Positions 16,323 to 26,367 of a DNA stretch of 53,537 nucleotides are shown piece after piece. Position 1 is the stretch's first letter; each line of letters begins with the position of its first letter. Below the pieces are notes generated by a model that did not search any database, had not been told where the DNA came from, and saw only the letters and a program-made list of their open reading frames with translations. This DNA comes from an uncultured Rhodospirillales bacterium (GTDB lineage Bacteria; Pseudomonadota; Alphaproteobacteria; CAAGCB01; CAG-977): NCBI GenBank assembly GCA_902777205.1, contig CACYSU010000016.1, positions 1-53,537 on the forward strand, written 5' to 3'. The position numbers and the translations under genes are program-made.

Positions 16323-16622
16323 CTACATTCCTTTTTCCTGCGCCAAATTCCGTTTGACAAAACGGACGATCGCGAACCGCGCCGCCAGCAATCCGGCCGC
16401 GCCGGCCAGCAGCGCCCGCGCGTCGTAAACGGCCAGCCCGTACAGTCCCGCGCACAGCAGAACCGACCGCAAAACCCAGCTGATAAAAAGGAACAGCTTT
16501 TTGCGTTCAACCTTTTTCAGCCGCGCGACAGACCACCACAGCCCGCCGAAATACAGCCCGCCCAACGCCAAACCGGCCAACGCGCCGACGCAAACCGCGA
16601 CGGGATTCAAAACGGGCGTCAT
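16323..16622 (-). CDS. atpR: N-type ATPase accessory membrane subunit AtpR
   Basis: A small hydrophobic protein of 99 aa with three predicted membrane helices. It carries the arginine in the membrane segment ISWVLRSVLLCAGLYGLAV, the conserved feature of AtpR, which is thought to contact the c-subunit carboxylate during assembly. Its start overlaps the atpQ stop by 4 nt, indicating translational coupling. Together with atpQ it is diagnostic of the N-ATPase operon type. Confidence 0.85.
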   Translation of the reverse strand: MTPVLNPVAVCVGALAGLALGGLYFGGLWWSVARLKKVERKKLFLFISWVLRSVLLCAGLYGLAVYDARALLAGAAGLLAARFAIVRFVKRNLAQEKGM

Positions 16623-17077
16623 TCCTCTTCCTCCACTTCGGCGTGGATTTGAAATTCGTCGATCAGCTCATCCTGTTCCAAAACCTCTTCCGCCTTTTCA
16701 TCGGCGTTTTCGCGCACTTCCTCCACCAACCGGTTGCGGCGGTCCTGTTCCTTTTGCGCGCGTTCGATTCCCTCGCGCTTCAGCCACTGCCACGCGCCGA
16801 ACGCGCCGGCGAAAAATCCCAGCAGCAGAAAGTTCAGCGTCCACGACACATGGGCGACCTTGTAATGCGCGTCCATCCACCGTCCCAGCAACACGCCCAG
16901 AAACGTCGGAATCGGGATGTTCCACCCCAACGCCCCCAAAAACGCCAGCCCCATCGCGGGTTTGAAAGCGTCCTTGTCCGTTTGGTTGACCAGCCGGCGG
17001 GACGCGCGTTTCGCCAGCCGTTCGGCCAGCGCGCTTTCGGATTTCACCTGTGTCTGCTTTGTCGTATCGAAATCCAT
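16619..17077 (-). CDS. atpQ: N-type ATPase accessory membrane subunit AtpQ (AtpI-like) with long acidic tail
   Basis: Two membrane helices (NIPIPTFLGVLLGRWMD and LNFLLLGFFAGAFGAWQWL) match the AtpQ/AtpI family, proposed to help cation supply or ring assembly. I place the start at ATG 17077 behind GAAAGGAT, because the open frame upstream overlaps atpC and shows no homologous sequence. The protein is 152 aa, longer than the usual roughly 100, because of a charged C-terminal extension rich in Glu (EEVREN to VEEEE). The function of the tail is unknown. Confidence 0.8.
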   Translation of the reverse strand: MDFDTTKQTQVKSESALAERLAKRASRRLVNQTDKDAFKPAMGLAFLGALGWNIPIPTFLGVLLGRWMDAHYKVAHVSWTLNFLLLGFFAGAFGAWQWLKREGIERAQKEQDRRNRLVEEVRENADEKAEEVLEQDELIDEFQIHAEVEEEE

Positions 17078-17079
17078 GA

Positions 17080-18950
<1,871 letters not shown>

Positions 18951-19101
18951 TCAAACAATGGTTAAAGGGTAACTTTTTTAATCCCGAAAAGTAAAGGTAT
19001 TTTTCCGCGAAACGGCTATAAAAAAAGACTTTTTCCCTTTGTTAATGATCAGGATAACATCCGAAAAGTTAAAAAAAGAATGAACGGCGCGCAGAGCGGC
19101 G

Positions 19102-19136
19102 AAAAAAAACGCCCCGAAGCGGATCAGGGCGTTTTT
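19102..19136 (-). terminator. Intrinsic terminator after the Clp-like gene
   Basis: On the minus strand ACGCCC ... GGGCGT forms a hairpin that runs into eight Ts, shortly after the stop at 19145. Confidence 0.85.
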
Positions 19137-19144
19137 CGATTTGA

Positions 19145-21358
19145 TCATTCGTCCACGTGAACGACCGGCGGCGGCACGATGTCCGGCGGCGTTTCAACCG
19201 GCGCGGGAACGGCCGCGGGCGGCGGCGTTTCAGGAACGGGCGCGGCGGCCGGCGGCGTTTCGGGCACGGGCGCGGCAGCCGGCGGCGTTTCGGGCACGGG
19301 CGGAACGGCGGCGGATTTTTCCGCGGCTTCCTCGGCGGCGATTTCGCGCGCCATGGCGGCGGCCGGCATTTTCGGCATTCCCAACCCTTTGCCCAAAGTC
19401 GATTTGAACCCTTTGATCACGGGGACTTTGATCACCTTGTGCGGCGTGTTTTCCGCGGGCATTCCGCCCTGCTGCTTTGCCGCCATCAACGCCGCGCGTT
19501 TCCACGCGGGCAGATCGGCGTATTCGTCGCCGCTTTCGTTCAGCTTGAACGTCGGCGGCGGAGGCGGCCGGTCGTCGATGTTGTCTTCCATCTTCCGTTC
19601 GACCGTAACGGCTTCCTCCAGCTGTTTGTTCTGGTCTTCGGGTTTCAGGACGACGATTTCGACGCCTTTCTTGTCCTTCGGGCGGATGATTTTGATCAGA
19701 TCCTCGCCGCTGACCTTGTCGTACATCATCAAAACGGACAGCGGGTTTTCGATGTGGTGCTGAATCAGGCGTTTGATTTCACGCACGCCGTTTTTGGCGA
19801 TGAAGACTTCGTCCGCGAACCATTTTCTGGCTTCCAAAGTCAGTTCGGCGCGCAAACCGACGGCCTTGGCGCGCTTGACGAATTTGTTCAGGTGGATGTC
19901 CACGATCGCCAGCAGGTTTTCCTCCGCCAATCCGTGGAACGGAATGATGTCGTCGATACGCGCCAGAAATTCGGGACGCAGGTTTTTGCGCAAAAACTCC
20001 ATACGCTGATACCGCGGCAGGTTCGCGCCCAAGTTTGATGTCATGATCACGATCGTGTTGCGGAAATCGACCGTCACGCCCTTGCCGTCCGTCAAACGGC
20101 CTTCGTCCAGCAGCTGCAGCATCAGGTTCAGGATCTCGCTGTGCGCTTTTTCCAATTCGTCGAACAGCACGACTTGGTACGGACGCAAACGCACGGCTTC
20201 GGTCAGCACGCCGCCCTGTTCGTATCCGGGCGTCCCCGGCGGAGGACCCAACAGACGCGCGACCGACGATTTTTCCATGTATTCGGACATATCCAAACGC
20301 AGCAAAGCCGTTTCGTCGTCGAACATAAATTCGGACAAGGCCTTGGCCAATTCCGTTTTACCGACGCCGGTCGTACCGATGAACAGGAACGTGCCCAGCG
20401 GACGGTTCGGGTCTTGCAGCCCCGATTTCATACGCCTGACCGCGCCGGAAATGACGGAGATCGCCTCCGGCTGGCCGATGACGCGCCGCCCGATGAAGTT
20501 TTCCAGATCAATCAGCTTTTGCTTGTCCTCCGACCCGACCTTGTCCATCGGGATGCCCGTCCAAAACGAAACGATGTTCGCAACGTGCTGGTCGTTCAGA
20601 ACGTTGTCCTTTGTCGATCCTTCGTCCAACGCCATCATCAGCCCCGTCGCCGCTTCGTCCAAAAGGTCGAGCGCCTTTTCCGGAAACAGCCGCGACTTGA
20701 CATATCGGGCGGACATGGAAACGGCGCGCTGCAACACTTCGTCGGGGATTTTGATGCCGTACTTTTCCTCCAGCTTCGGCGCGATGCCGCGCAGGATGTC
20801 CGTCGTTTCGGCGGGGGTCGGCTCTTCGATGTACATCGTTTGCAGACAGCTCATCAAATCGGGATCGGTTTCGATATACATCTTATAGGCGTTCAATTCC
20901 GCCTCGACCACGCATTGAATGCCGCCGTCCAACACTTTGGGCTTCAGGAATTTCGGAATCTCGTGATTGCCGTTCGGCGTCATCGCCAAAAATCCCAAAT
21001 CGTTGATGAACAGGATCTTTTCGCCTTTTGCCGCCTGCAGTTCCTGAAAAGCCTCTTTCAAATGGTCTTCGTATTCCGCCTGCGTTTTGGAATCAATCAT
21101 CATCGTCGCGATATCGACGCCGACGATCGTGCGCCCGCGCAGCTTCGGGGGACAGTCGCCCGCCGCCAAAGCCGCCGCCACGCCGACGACGATCGACGTT
21201 TTGCCCAGCCCCGTCTGCCCCAACAGCATCGGGTTGCTTTTCATATCGCGCAGCAGGATGTGCATCACGCGGCGGATTTCCTTTTTACGGCCGACAACCT
21301 GTTTCAATTCGCCTTTTTTCAGCTTTTCGGCATAGTCGATGATGTATTTGCTGCCCAT
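19145..21358 (-). CDS. Divergent two-AAA+ Clp/Hsp100-like ATPase with proline-rich tail
   Basis: A Clp-family protein lacking the N-terminal Clp_N domain and the ClpB middle coiled coil. D1 has Walker A GQTGLGKT (47-54), but Walker B reads ILFIND (115-120) instead of FIDE, and the D1 pore-loop KYRG is absent (SKTQAEYEDHLK). D2 is better preserved: GTTGVGKT (328-335), VVLFDE (396-401), sensor TSNLGA; yet its pore loop is GPPPGTPG instead of GPPPGYVG. No IGL/IGF ClpP loop is seen. Residues 600-737 form a Pro/Ala-rich extension with repeated PVPETPPAA. It is the last gene after dapF (10 nt gap). It may be a remodeller or scaffold rather than a disaggregase. Confidence 0.75.
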   Translation of the reverse strand: MGSKYIIDYAEKLKKGELKQVVGRKKEIRRVMHILLRDMKSNPMLLGQTGLGKTSIVVGVAAALAAGDCPPKLRGRTIVGVDIATMMIDSKTQAEYEDHLKEAFQELQAAKGEKILFINDLGFLAMTPNGNHEIPKFLKPKVLDGGIQCVVEAELNAYKMYIETDPDLMSCLQTMYIEEPTPAETTDILRGIAPKLEEKYGIKIPDEVLQRAVSMSARYVKSRLFPEKALDLLDEAATGLMMALDEGSTKDNVLNDQHVANIVSFWTGIPMDKVGSEDKQKLIDLENFIGRRVIGQPEAISVISGAVRRMKSGLQDPNRPLGTFLFIGTTGVGKTELAKALSEFMFDDETALLRLDMSEYMEKSSVARLLGPPPGTPGYEQGGVLTEAVRLRPYQVVLFDELEKAHSEILNLMLQLLDEGRLTDGKGVTVDFRNTIVIMTSNLGANLPRYQRMEFLRKNLRPEFLARIDDIIPFHGLAEENLLAIVDIHLNKFVKRAKAVGLRAELTLEARKWFADEVFIAKNGVREIKRLIQHHIENPLSVLMMYDKVSGEDLIKIIRPKDKKGVEIVVLKPEDQNKQLEEAVTVERKMEDNIDDRPPPPPTFKLNESGDEYADLPAWKRAALMAAKQQGGMPAENTPHKVIKVPVIKGFKSTLGKGLGMPKMPAAAMAREIAAEEAAEKSAAVPPVPETPPAAAPVPETPPAAAPVPETPPPAAVPAPVETPPDIVPPPVVHVDE

Positions 21359-21368
21359 TCGTTTTTCC

Positions 21369-22187
21369 TTATCCCAGATATTCGCCGACGAAAGCGCGGT
21401 GCGTTTTTCCCGTCATCAGGATGTCGCCGCCGTTTTGCCATTCGATGACCAGCGATCCGCCGTCCATTTTGATTTCGGCCTTTCCGGCGTTCAACCCGCG
21501 GCGCGCCGCGGCGACCAAAGTCGCGCACGCCCCCGTGCCGCAAGCCTCGGTCAATCCCGCGCCGCGTTCCCACACCCGCATCCGGATCAAGTCAGAGGAA
21601 ACGGGCTGCGCGAATTCGACGTTCACGCGGTCGGGAAACATCGGATGCGTTTCAACCATGCTTCCCCACTTTTCCACGTCGAAATGTTCGACATCGTCCA
21701 CGAAAAACACGGCGTGCGGATTGCCGACCGACACGCAGCACGGTTCGGGCAGCCCTTTGTCGATCCCCGCCACCGCCAGCGTGTCGCACTCGCGCGCCAG
21801 AGGAATCTCGTCCCATTTCAGGCGCGGTTTGCCCATATTGACCGTCACCAGCCCGTTTTCCGCGCGCCAAGCCTTTAAAATCCGGCCGTCGGGGGATTCC
21901 ATTTCCACGGCGTCCGCCCCCTGTTCGTCCATCAGCAGGCGCGCCGTGCACCGCGATCCGTTGCCGCACGCGCCGGCCGTCGATCCGTCGGCGTTGAAAA
22001 ACAGGATCTTCACCGCCGCCTTGTCCGATTTTTCCAACAAAATCAGCTGGTCGAACCCGACGCCCGTTTTACGGTTGCCGATCGCGACGATTTGATCCGG
22101 CGTCAGGCCGATGTTTCCCGAACGGTTGTCAATGATGACAAAGTCGTTGCCCAGCCCGTCCATTTTGGTAAAGGGGATTTTCGTCAT
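21369..22187 (-). CDS. dapF: Diaminopimelate epimerase
   Basis: Converts LL- to meso-diaminopimelate for lysine and peptidoglycan. The two catalytic cysteines are C74 in ACGNGSRC and C216 in EACGTGACA, and the N-terminal MDGLGNDFVIID is typical. It has 272 aa. The start ATG at 22187 overlaps the dapL stop (ATGA), so the two are translationally coupled and act in consecutive steps. Confidence 0.96.
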   Translation of the reverse strand: MTKIPFTKMDGLGNDFVIIDNRSGNIGLTPDQIVAIGNRKTGVGFDQLILLEKSDKAAVKILFFNADGSTAGACGNGSRCTARLLMDEQGADAVEMESPDGRILKAWRAENGLVTVNMGKPRLKWDEIPLARECDTLAVAGIDKGLPEPCCVSVGNPHAVFFVDDVEHFDVEKWGSMVETHPMFPDRVNVEFAQPVSSDLIRMRVWERGAGLTEACGTGACATLVAAARRGLNAGKAEIKMDGGSLVIEWQNGGDILMTGKTHRAFVGEYLG

Positions 22188-23377
22188 AACGCCAGCTTCC
22201 CGATCCGGTCCAAAGCCCGCAGCGTGTTTTCGCGCGTGCCGAACGATGTCAGGCGGACGTACCCTTCGCCGTATTTGCCGAACCCGCTGCCGGGGGTGCA
22301 GACCAGCTGCGCTTCGTTCAAAAACTTTTCAAACAAATCGACCGATGTCATGCCCGCGGGCGTCGCCAGCCAGATATAGGGCGCGTCAACGCCGCCATAT
22401 ACGGTGAATCCCTTGGCCGCCAGCGTTTCGCGGATCAGCCGCGCGTTTTCCATGTAATAGCCGACCGTTTCGCGCACCTGCTTTTTGCCGGCGTCGGAAA
22501 ACACGGCTTCGGCCGCGCGCTGGACGATATAGGCGACGCCGTTGAATTTCGTCGAATGGCGGCGGCTCCACATCGGGTTGACCGCGACCGGTTCGCCTTT
22601 GGGGCCTTTGGCTTTCAGCGATTTCGGCACGACCATATAGGCGCACCGCACGCCCGTGAACCCCGCCGTTTTGGAAAACGACCGCAATTCGATCGCAACG
22701 TCTTTCGCCCCGTCGATTTCGTAAATGCTGTGCGGAATGTCGGGCGTCGTGATGTATTCCTTGTACGCGGAATCAAAGATGATGACCGCGCCGTTTTCCT
22801 TGGCGTACTTCACCCATTTTTCCAAATCGGCCTTGGTCAGAACCGACCCCGTCGGATTGTTGGGCGAACACAGGTAGATCAGATCGGCCGCCCCCTGCGG
22901 CAAAGCGGGGGAAAATCCCGTTTCGCGGACGCAGGGCAGATATTCGATTTCACGCCCCGCCATGATGTTCGTGTCGCGGTAAACGGGATAGACGGGATCC
23001 GGAATCGCAACGCGCGCGTTTTGCGAAAACAGCTCCTGCACGTTTCCGACATCGCATTTCGCGCCATCGGAAACAAAGATTTCGTCAATGTCGATCCCCA
23101 ATCCGGCATAGTCGTTGTCCGCGATCGCGCGGCGCAAAAACTCGTACCCCTGTTCGGGGCCGTACCCGCGCATCGTCGCGGCGTCGCCCATTTCATCGAC
23201 GGCTTTGTGCATCGCTTCGACGCACGCGGCGGGAATGGGCTGCGTCACGTCGCCGATGCCCAGACTGATGATGTCGGCGTCGGGCGTTTTTTCTTTGAAC
23301 GCCTTTATTTTCTTGGCGATATCCTGAAACAGGTAGTTCGCTGACAAATCAAAATAGTGCGGATTGGCTTCGATCAT
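22184..23377 (-). CDS. dapL: LL-diaminopimelate aminotransferase
   Basis: PLP enzyme that makes LL-DAP directly from tetrahydrodipicolinate, bypassing the acylated pathway. The PLP lysine is K236 in SFSKTAGFTGVRC, with SPNNPTGS and the N-terminal NYLFQDIAKKI typical of DapL rather than DapC. The 397-aa length is normal. It is followed directly by dapF. DapL is uncommon in Proteobacteria outside certain lineages, so its presence is informative about ancestry or transfer. AAAGGA precedes the ATG. Confidence 0.9.
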   Translation of the reverse strand: MIEANPHYFDLSANYLFQDIAKKIKAFKEKTPDADIISLGIGDVTQPIPAACVEAMHKAVDEMGDAATMRGYGPEQGYEFLRRAIADNDYAGLGIDIDEIFVSDGAKCDVGNVQELFSQNARVAIPDPVYPVYRDTNIMAGREIEYLPCVRETGFSPALPQGAADLIYLCSPNNPTGSVLTKADLEKWVKYAKENGAVIIFDSAYKEYITTPDIPHSIYEIDGAKDVAIELRSFSKTAGFTGVRCAYMVVPKSLKAKGPKGEPVAVNPMWSRRHSTKFNGVAYIVQRAAEAVFSDAGKKQVRETVGYYMENARLIRETLAAKGFTVYGGVDAPYIWLATPAGMTSVDLFEKFLNEAQLVCTPGSGFGKYGEGYVRLTSFGTRENTLRALDRIGKLAL

Positions 23378-23388
23378 CGTTTTTTCCT

Positions 23389-23673
23389 TTACGCGTTAAA
23401 TATCTTTTTCACCGGCGCGTCGTAGATTTGCGCGGGCGTTCCGTCGTCGTCCATTTCGCAAACCAGAATTTGCGGCACGGATTCCAGCTTTTCCCAAACG
23501 TCGTCGGGCACGCCCGTCAGCCGCAGCGACGGCATTTTGTCGGAACGGATCAGCACCGCCTGATTGTCGCCCAGCGTCAGCCGCGGATTTTCCGGTTTGT
23601 CCATGAACCCGTCCATGACCAGCATCAGCTCGCCGTCGTCGTTATACAAAAAATCGTATTCCTCGATATCCAT
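23389..23673 (-). CDS. Small acidic protein of unknown function upstream of dapL
   Basis: A 94-residue, strongly acidic protein (MDIEEYDFLYNDDGELMLVMD) ending KKIFNA. I do not recognise a family. The alternation of hydrophobic and charged residues suggests a small beta-rich fold. It has a good SD (AAAGGA) and ends 11 nt before the dapL start, so it leads the unit that includes dapL, dapF and the Clp-like gene. No signal peptide or membrane segment is seen. Confidence 0.65.
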   Translation of the reverse strand: MDIEEYDFLYNDDGELMLVMDGFMDKPENPRLTLGDNQAVLIRSDKMPSLRLTGVPDDVWEKLESVPQILVCEMDDDGTPAQIYDAPVKKIFNA

Positions 23674-23739
23674 TTCTTACAGTCCTTTTGCAAAACGCCC
23701 GCGTATTTTAAGCGTTCACCCGCCCCCGCGTCAACGGAT

Positions 23740-23767
23740 AAAAAGAACCCGCCGGAAACGGCGGGAA
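23740..23767 (-). terminator. Intrinsic terminator after gltX
   Basis: On the minus strand CCCGCC-GTTTCC-GGCGGG is followed by TTCTTTTTAT, 12 nt past the gltX stop. Confidence 0.8.
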
Positions 23768-23778
23768 CTTTCGTTTGA

Positions 23779-25242
23779 TCAGCCGGCGGCGGCTTTCAGT
23801 TTTTCGATGCCTTTTTCAACGCGCTTCAAGCTTTCGTCCCGCCCGAACAGATAGACGGCCTCGACCGCGCCGACGGGGGTGCATTGCTTGCCCGTCAAAG
23901 CGGTGCGCACCGGCCACAGGAACTGGCCGTTTTTCATCCCCAGCCGTTCCGGAACGGCCAGCAGGACGTTGTGCACGCTTTCGATCGACGCGAAATCCGC
24001 GTCCGCCATGCCGGCGATGACGGCTTTCGCCTCTTCCAACGCTTTCAAAGCGATTTCCGGCGTCGTTTTCATTTTCTTGTGCACATACATTTCGATGTCG
24101 TATTCGGGCAGTTCGTCAATGAAATCGACCGCTTCGGGAATTTCGTTCAACACGTTGACGCGCGGCTGGACGAATTGCGACAACACCGCCAAATCGACAT
24201 CGCGTTTGACCGCTTCCTTGTAATACGGCAAAGCGAGTTCGTGGAATTTTTCGACCGGCAGGGCGCGCAGATAAACGCCGTTCATCCATTTCAGCTTTTC
24301 GCCGTCGAAAATCGCGGGGGATTTGTTGATCCCGTCGATGTTGAAGATTTTTTCCAGCTCCGCCATGGAAAAGATTTCCTGATCGTTTTTCGCGCTCCAC
24401 CCCAGCAGGATGATGTAATTCACGATCGCTTCGGGCAGATAGCCTTTGGCGACCAAGTCTTGGAACGACGCGTCGCCGTTGCGTTTGGACAGCTTGTTGT
24501 GTTCGTCCTTCATGATCGGGGGCAAATGGACGTAAGTCGGAATCTCCCACCCGAACGCCTGATACATCAGATTGTATTTCGGCGTGGACGACAGGTATTC
24601 GTTGCCGCGCAGAACGTGCGTGATTTTCATCAAATGGTCGTCAACGACGTTCGCAAAGTTATAGGTCGGCAACCCGTCGGATTTCAGCAAAATGCCTTCG
24701 TCCAGCGTTTTGGTTTCAACCGTGACGCGGCCATAGACGCAATCGTCGAACGACACCGTGCCGCGCGGGTCGATCGTCTGGCGGACGGTGTATTTTTCAC
24801 CCGCGGCGATGCGCGCGCGCGCCTCTTCGACCGTCAATTTTTTGCACGGATCGCGGAATTTAAAGGGGATGCCCGCTTCTTCGCACGCCTTGCGCTGTTG
24901 TTCCAATTCCTCTTCGGAACAAAAACAGTAATGCGCGCCGCCCAAATCGACCAGCTTGTCGGCGTATTCCTTGTAAATCGCGCGGCGTTCCGATTGGACG
25001 TAAGGCCCGTAAGGCCCGCCGACATCGGGGCCTTCGTCATGCTTCAACCCGACCATTTCCATGGTTTTGTAAATGATATCGACCGCGCCGGCGACATAGC
25101 GTTCCTGATCGGTGTCTTCGATGCGCAGGATGAATTTGCCGCCCGCGCTTTTGGCGACCAGATATTCGTACAACGCGGTTCTGAGGTTTCCGATATGCAT
25201 ATAACCCGTCGGGGACGGGGCGAATCTGCTTCTGACTTCCAT
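23779..25242 (-). CDS. gltX: Glutamyl-tRNA synthetase
   Basis: Class I aminoacyl-tRNA synthetase charging tRNA-Glu. The HIGH-type motif is PSPTGYMHIGNLRTALY near residues 9-25 and the KMSKS-type motif is HNKLSKRNGDASF. It has 487 aa, full length, with an all-helical anticodon-binding part at the C-terminus. AAAGGAT precedes ATG 25242. It is monocistronic, with its own terminator. Confidence 0.95.
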   Translation of the reverse strand: MEVRSRFAPSPTGYMHIGNLRTALYEYLVAKSAGGKFILRIEDTDQERYVAGAVDIIYKTMEMVGLKHDEGPDVGGPYGPYVQSERRAIYKEYADKLVDLGGAHYCFCSEEELEQQRKACEEAGIPFKFRDPCKKLTVEEARARIAAGEKYTVRQTIDPRGTVSFDDCVYGRVTVETKTLDEGILLKSDGLPTYNFANVVDDHLMKITHVLRGNEYLSSTPKYNLMYQAFGWEIPTYVHLPPIMKDEHNKLSKRNGDASFQDLVAKGYLPEAIVNYIILLGWSAKNDQEIFSMAELEKIFNIDGINKSPAIFDGEKLKWMNGVYLRALPVEKFHELALPYYKEAVKRDVDLAVLSQFVQPRVNVLNEIPEAVDFIDELPEYDIEMYVHKKMKTTPEIALKALEEAKAVIAGMADADFASIESVHNVLLAVPERLGMKNGQFLWPVRTALTGKQCTPVGAVEAVYLFGRDESLKRVEKGIEKLKAAAG

Positions 25243-25325
25243 GGGACAATCCTTTAATAAAAAACGTTTTGCCTAATTTCTACCCGTTGCCGGACGAAAG
25301 TCAAGGGAAAGGTTTTCGCGCGCAC

Positions 25326-25360
25326 ATTCTAATCGTGATTAGTCTAATCGTAATTAGAAT
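25326..25360. promoter_or_regulatory. Tandem palindromic operator-like sites
   Basis: Two near-identical 14-bp palindromes, CTAATCGTGATTAG (25329-25342) and CTAATCGTAATTAG (25344-25357), repeat with a 15-bp period. The whole block is itself symmetrical, flanked by ATTCTAAT and ATTAGAAT. It ends 10 bp upstream of the -35 of the structured-RNA promoter and about 85 bp upstream of gltX. This looks like two adjacent dimer sites for one regulator, which I cannot identify. Confidence 0.55.
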
Positions 25361-25369
25361 ATCCGCCTC

Positions 25370-25398
25370 TTGCATTAAACCGGTTGATTTGATACGCT
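25370..25398 (+). promoter_or_regulatory. Predicted promoter of the structured RNA
   Basis: TTGCAT (25370-25375), 17-nt spacer, TACGCT (25393-25398). Transcription would start near 25404, just ahead of the first predicted hairpin. Confidence 0.5.
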
Positions 25399-25403
25399 GA
25401 TTT

Positions 25404-25609
25404 TGCGTTTGCGAAAAAGGCGAACGCAGGGCGTCGAAAACCCTAAGTACTAACAGTCGCAAGGTGTATGGCGACTAATAAATTATGCGCCGATCTCTGC
25501 CTTGGGGCGGATGTCGGTGAATAAGGCTGTGCGCTGAATAAGCCGAGCCGTCCTTGTTAGTATGCGGTTTTCGAACATCCGCCCACCTGCAAAGGTGGGT
25601 TTTGTTTTT
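25404..25609 (+). ncRNA. Structured RNA of unknown class ahead of the lipoprotein gene (leader element or sRNA)
   Basis: A stretch of about 205 nt with no coding frame but extensive pairing. The closing stems are CGAAAACC (25435-25442) with GGTTTTCG (25566-25573) and TACTAACA (25448-25455) with TGTTAGTA (25555-25562). They enclose GTCGC/GCGAC, a 13-of-14-pair hairpin (25488-25501 with 25506-25519, loop TTGG) and a short GGCT/AGCC hairpin, which makes a multi-branched junction. An intrinsic terminator follows, and the lipoprotein gene starts 26 nt later. TCGAACAT (25571-25578) is also complementary to ATGTTCGA (25626-25633), between the lipoprotein SD and its ATG. This suits a riboswitch-like attenuator; an independent sRNA is the alternative. 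No known class is recognised. Confidence 0.55.
25582..25609 (+). terminator. Intrinsic terminator of the structured RNA
   Basis: CCCACCT-GCAA-AGGTGGG is followed by TTTTGTTTTTG. It lies upstream of, not after, the lipoprotein gene, so the gene needs read-through or another promoter. Confidence 0.85.
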
Positions 25610-25635
25610 GATTTGAAACAAAGGAATGTTCGAAT

Positions 25636-26361
25636 ATGAAAAAACTTTTAACTTTAATACTGACTGTTTATCTGACCGGCTGCGTTTCCCTGTCGTATCA
25701 AGAAAAAATGGAGCTGATGAAACTGCGGCAAAAAGGTATTGACGCGACGGTTTCCGCCAACGGTTGGGAAAAACCCGCCAGCCCAGCTTTAGCGGGATTT
25801 TTAAATCTCCTTCCGGGAGTTGGCAATTTTTATTTAGGCTCCGGCAACGCGGCGGAAGGATCGCAAATAGGATACGGCGTTGTAAATTTGCTGCTCTGGC
25901 CTCTTTCGGTGGTATGGGGAATACCGCAGGCATATTCGGACGCCGATACAATCAATAAGCGGGATTTGGTTTTCTTTTATCAGTACACAAAAAATAAACA
26001 AACAAAAGATTTTTTTGCTGACGGTACGGACAACGATGCCGAATTTCCTCAATGGGTCGAATTGTATGAAAAAGAAGGATATATCGGACAAACCGACAGA
26101 AAAGCTCTTTACTTTATCGGTTACGGGGAAAGCATTCTTTATAAACCCGCACACGATTACGCCATAGAAGATGCATACGAAAAAGCCAAAGCGTCCATTG
26201 CCGGATACGGTGTTTCTTTAAAGAGCGTCAAAATCCGCGGAATGAAGCTGATTTCCGAATATAAACACGACGACAACGGAAAAGTGCGCGTATGGATGCT
26301 GTATAGTTATCCGAAAATGCAACTGGAAAAAGATATGCTTGAATTTCAAAAAAATGAATGA
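25636..26361 (+). CDS. Predicted lipoprotein of unknown function
   Basis: A 241-aa protein with a lipoprotein signal; the lipobox is L-T-G-C16. A hydrophobic Gly/Leu-rich region (about 50-95, FLNLLPGVGNFYLGSG then VVNLLLWPLSVVWGIP) is followed by a charged C-terminal domain whose AIEDAYEKAKASIAGYGVSL recalls LPP20-like lipoproteins. AAAGGAA (25619-25625) is the SD, and the stretch between it and the ATG can pair with the upstream structured RNA. The gene is visibly more AT-rich than its neighbours, which suggests acquisition by transfer. Confidence 0.7.
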   Translation: MKKLLTLILTVYLTGCVSLSYQEKMELMKLRQKGIDATVSANGWEKPASPALAGFLNLLPGVGNFYLGSGNAAEGSQIGYGVVNLLLWPLSVVWGIPQAYSDADTINKRDLVFFYQYTKNKQTKDFFADGTDNDAEFPQWVELYEKEGYIGQTDRKALYFIGYGESILYKPAHDYAIEDAYEKAKASIAGYGVSLKSVKIRGMKLISEYKHDDNGKVRVWMLYSYPKMQLEKDMLEFQKNE

Positions 26362-26367
26362 TTACAA

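Noticed and set aside
25404-25609. Identification of the structured RNA as 6S RNA, tmRNA or a known riboswitch
   Set aside because: The rod-like outer helix recalls 6S RNA, but the interior is multi-branched. No tag-peptide frame, tRNA-like end or known riboswitch core sequence is seen.
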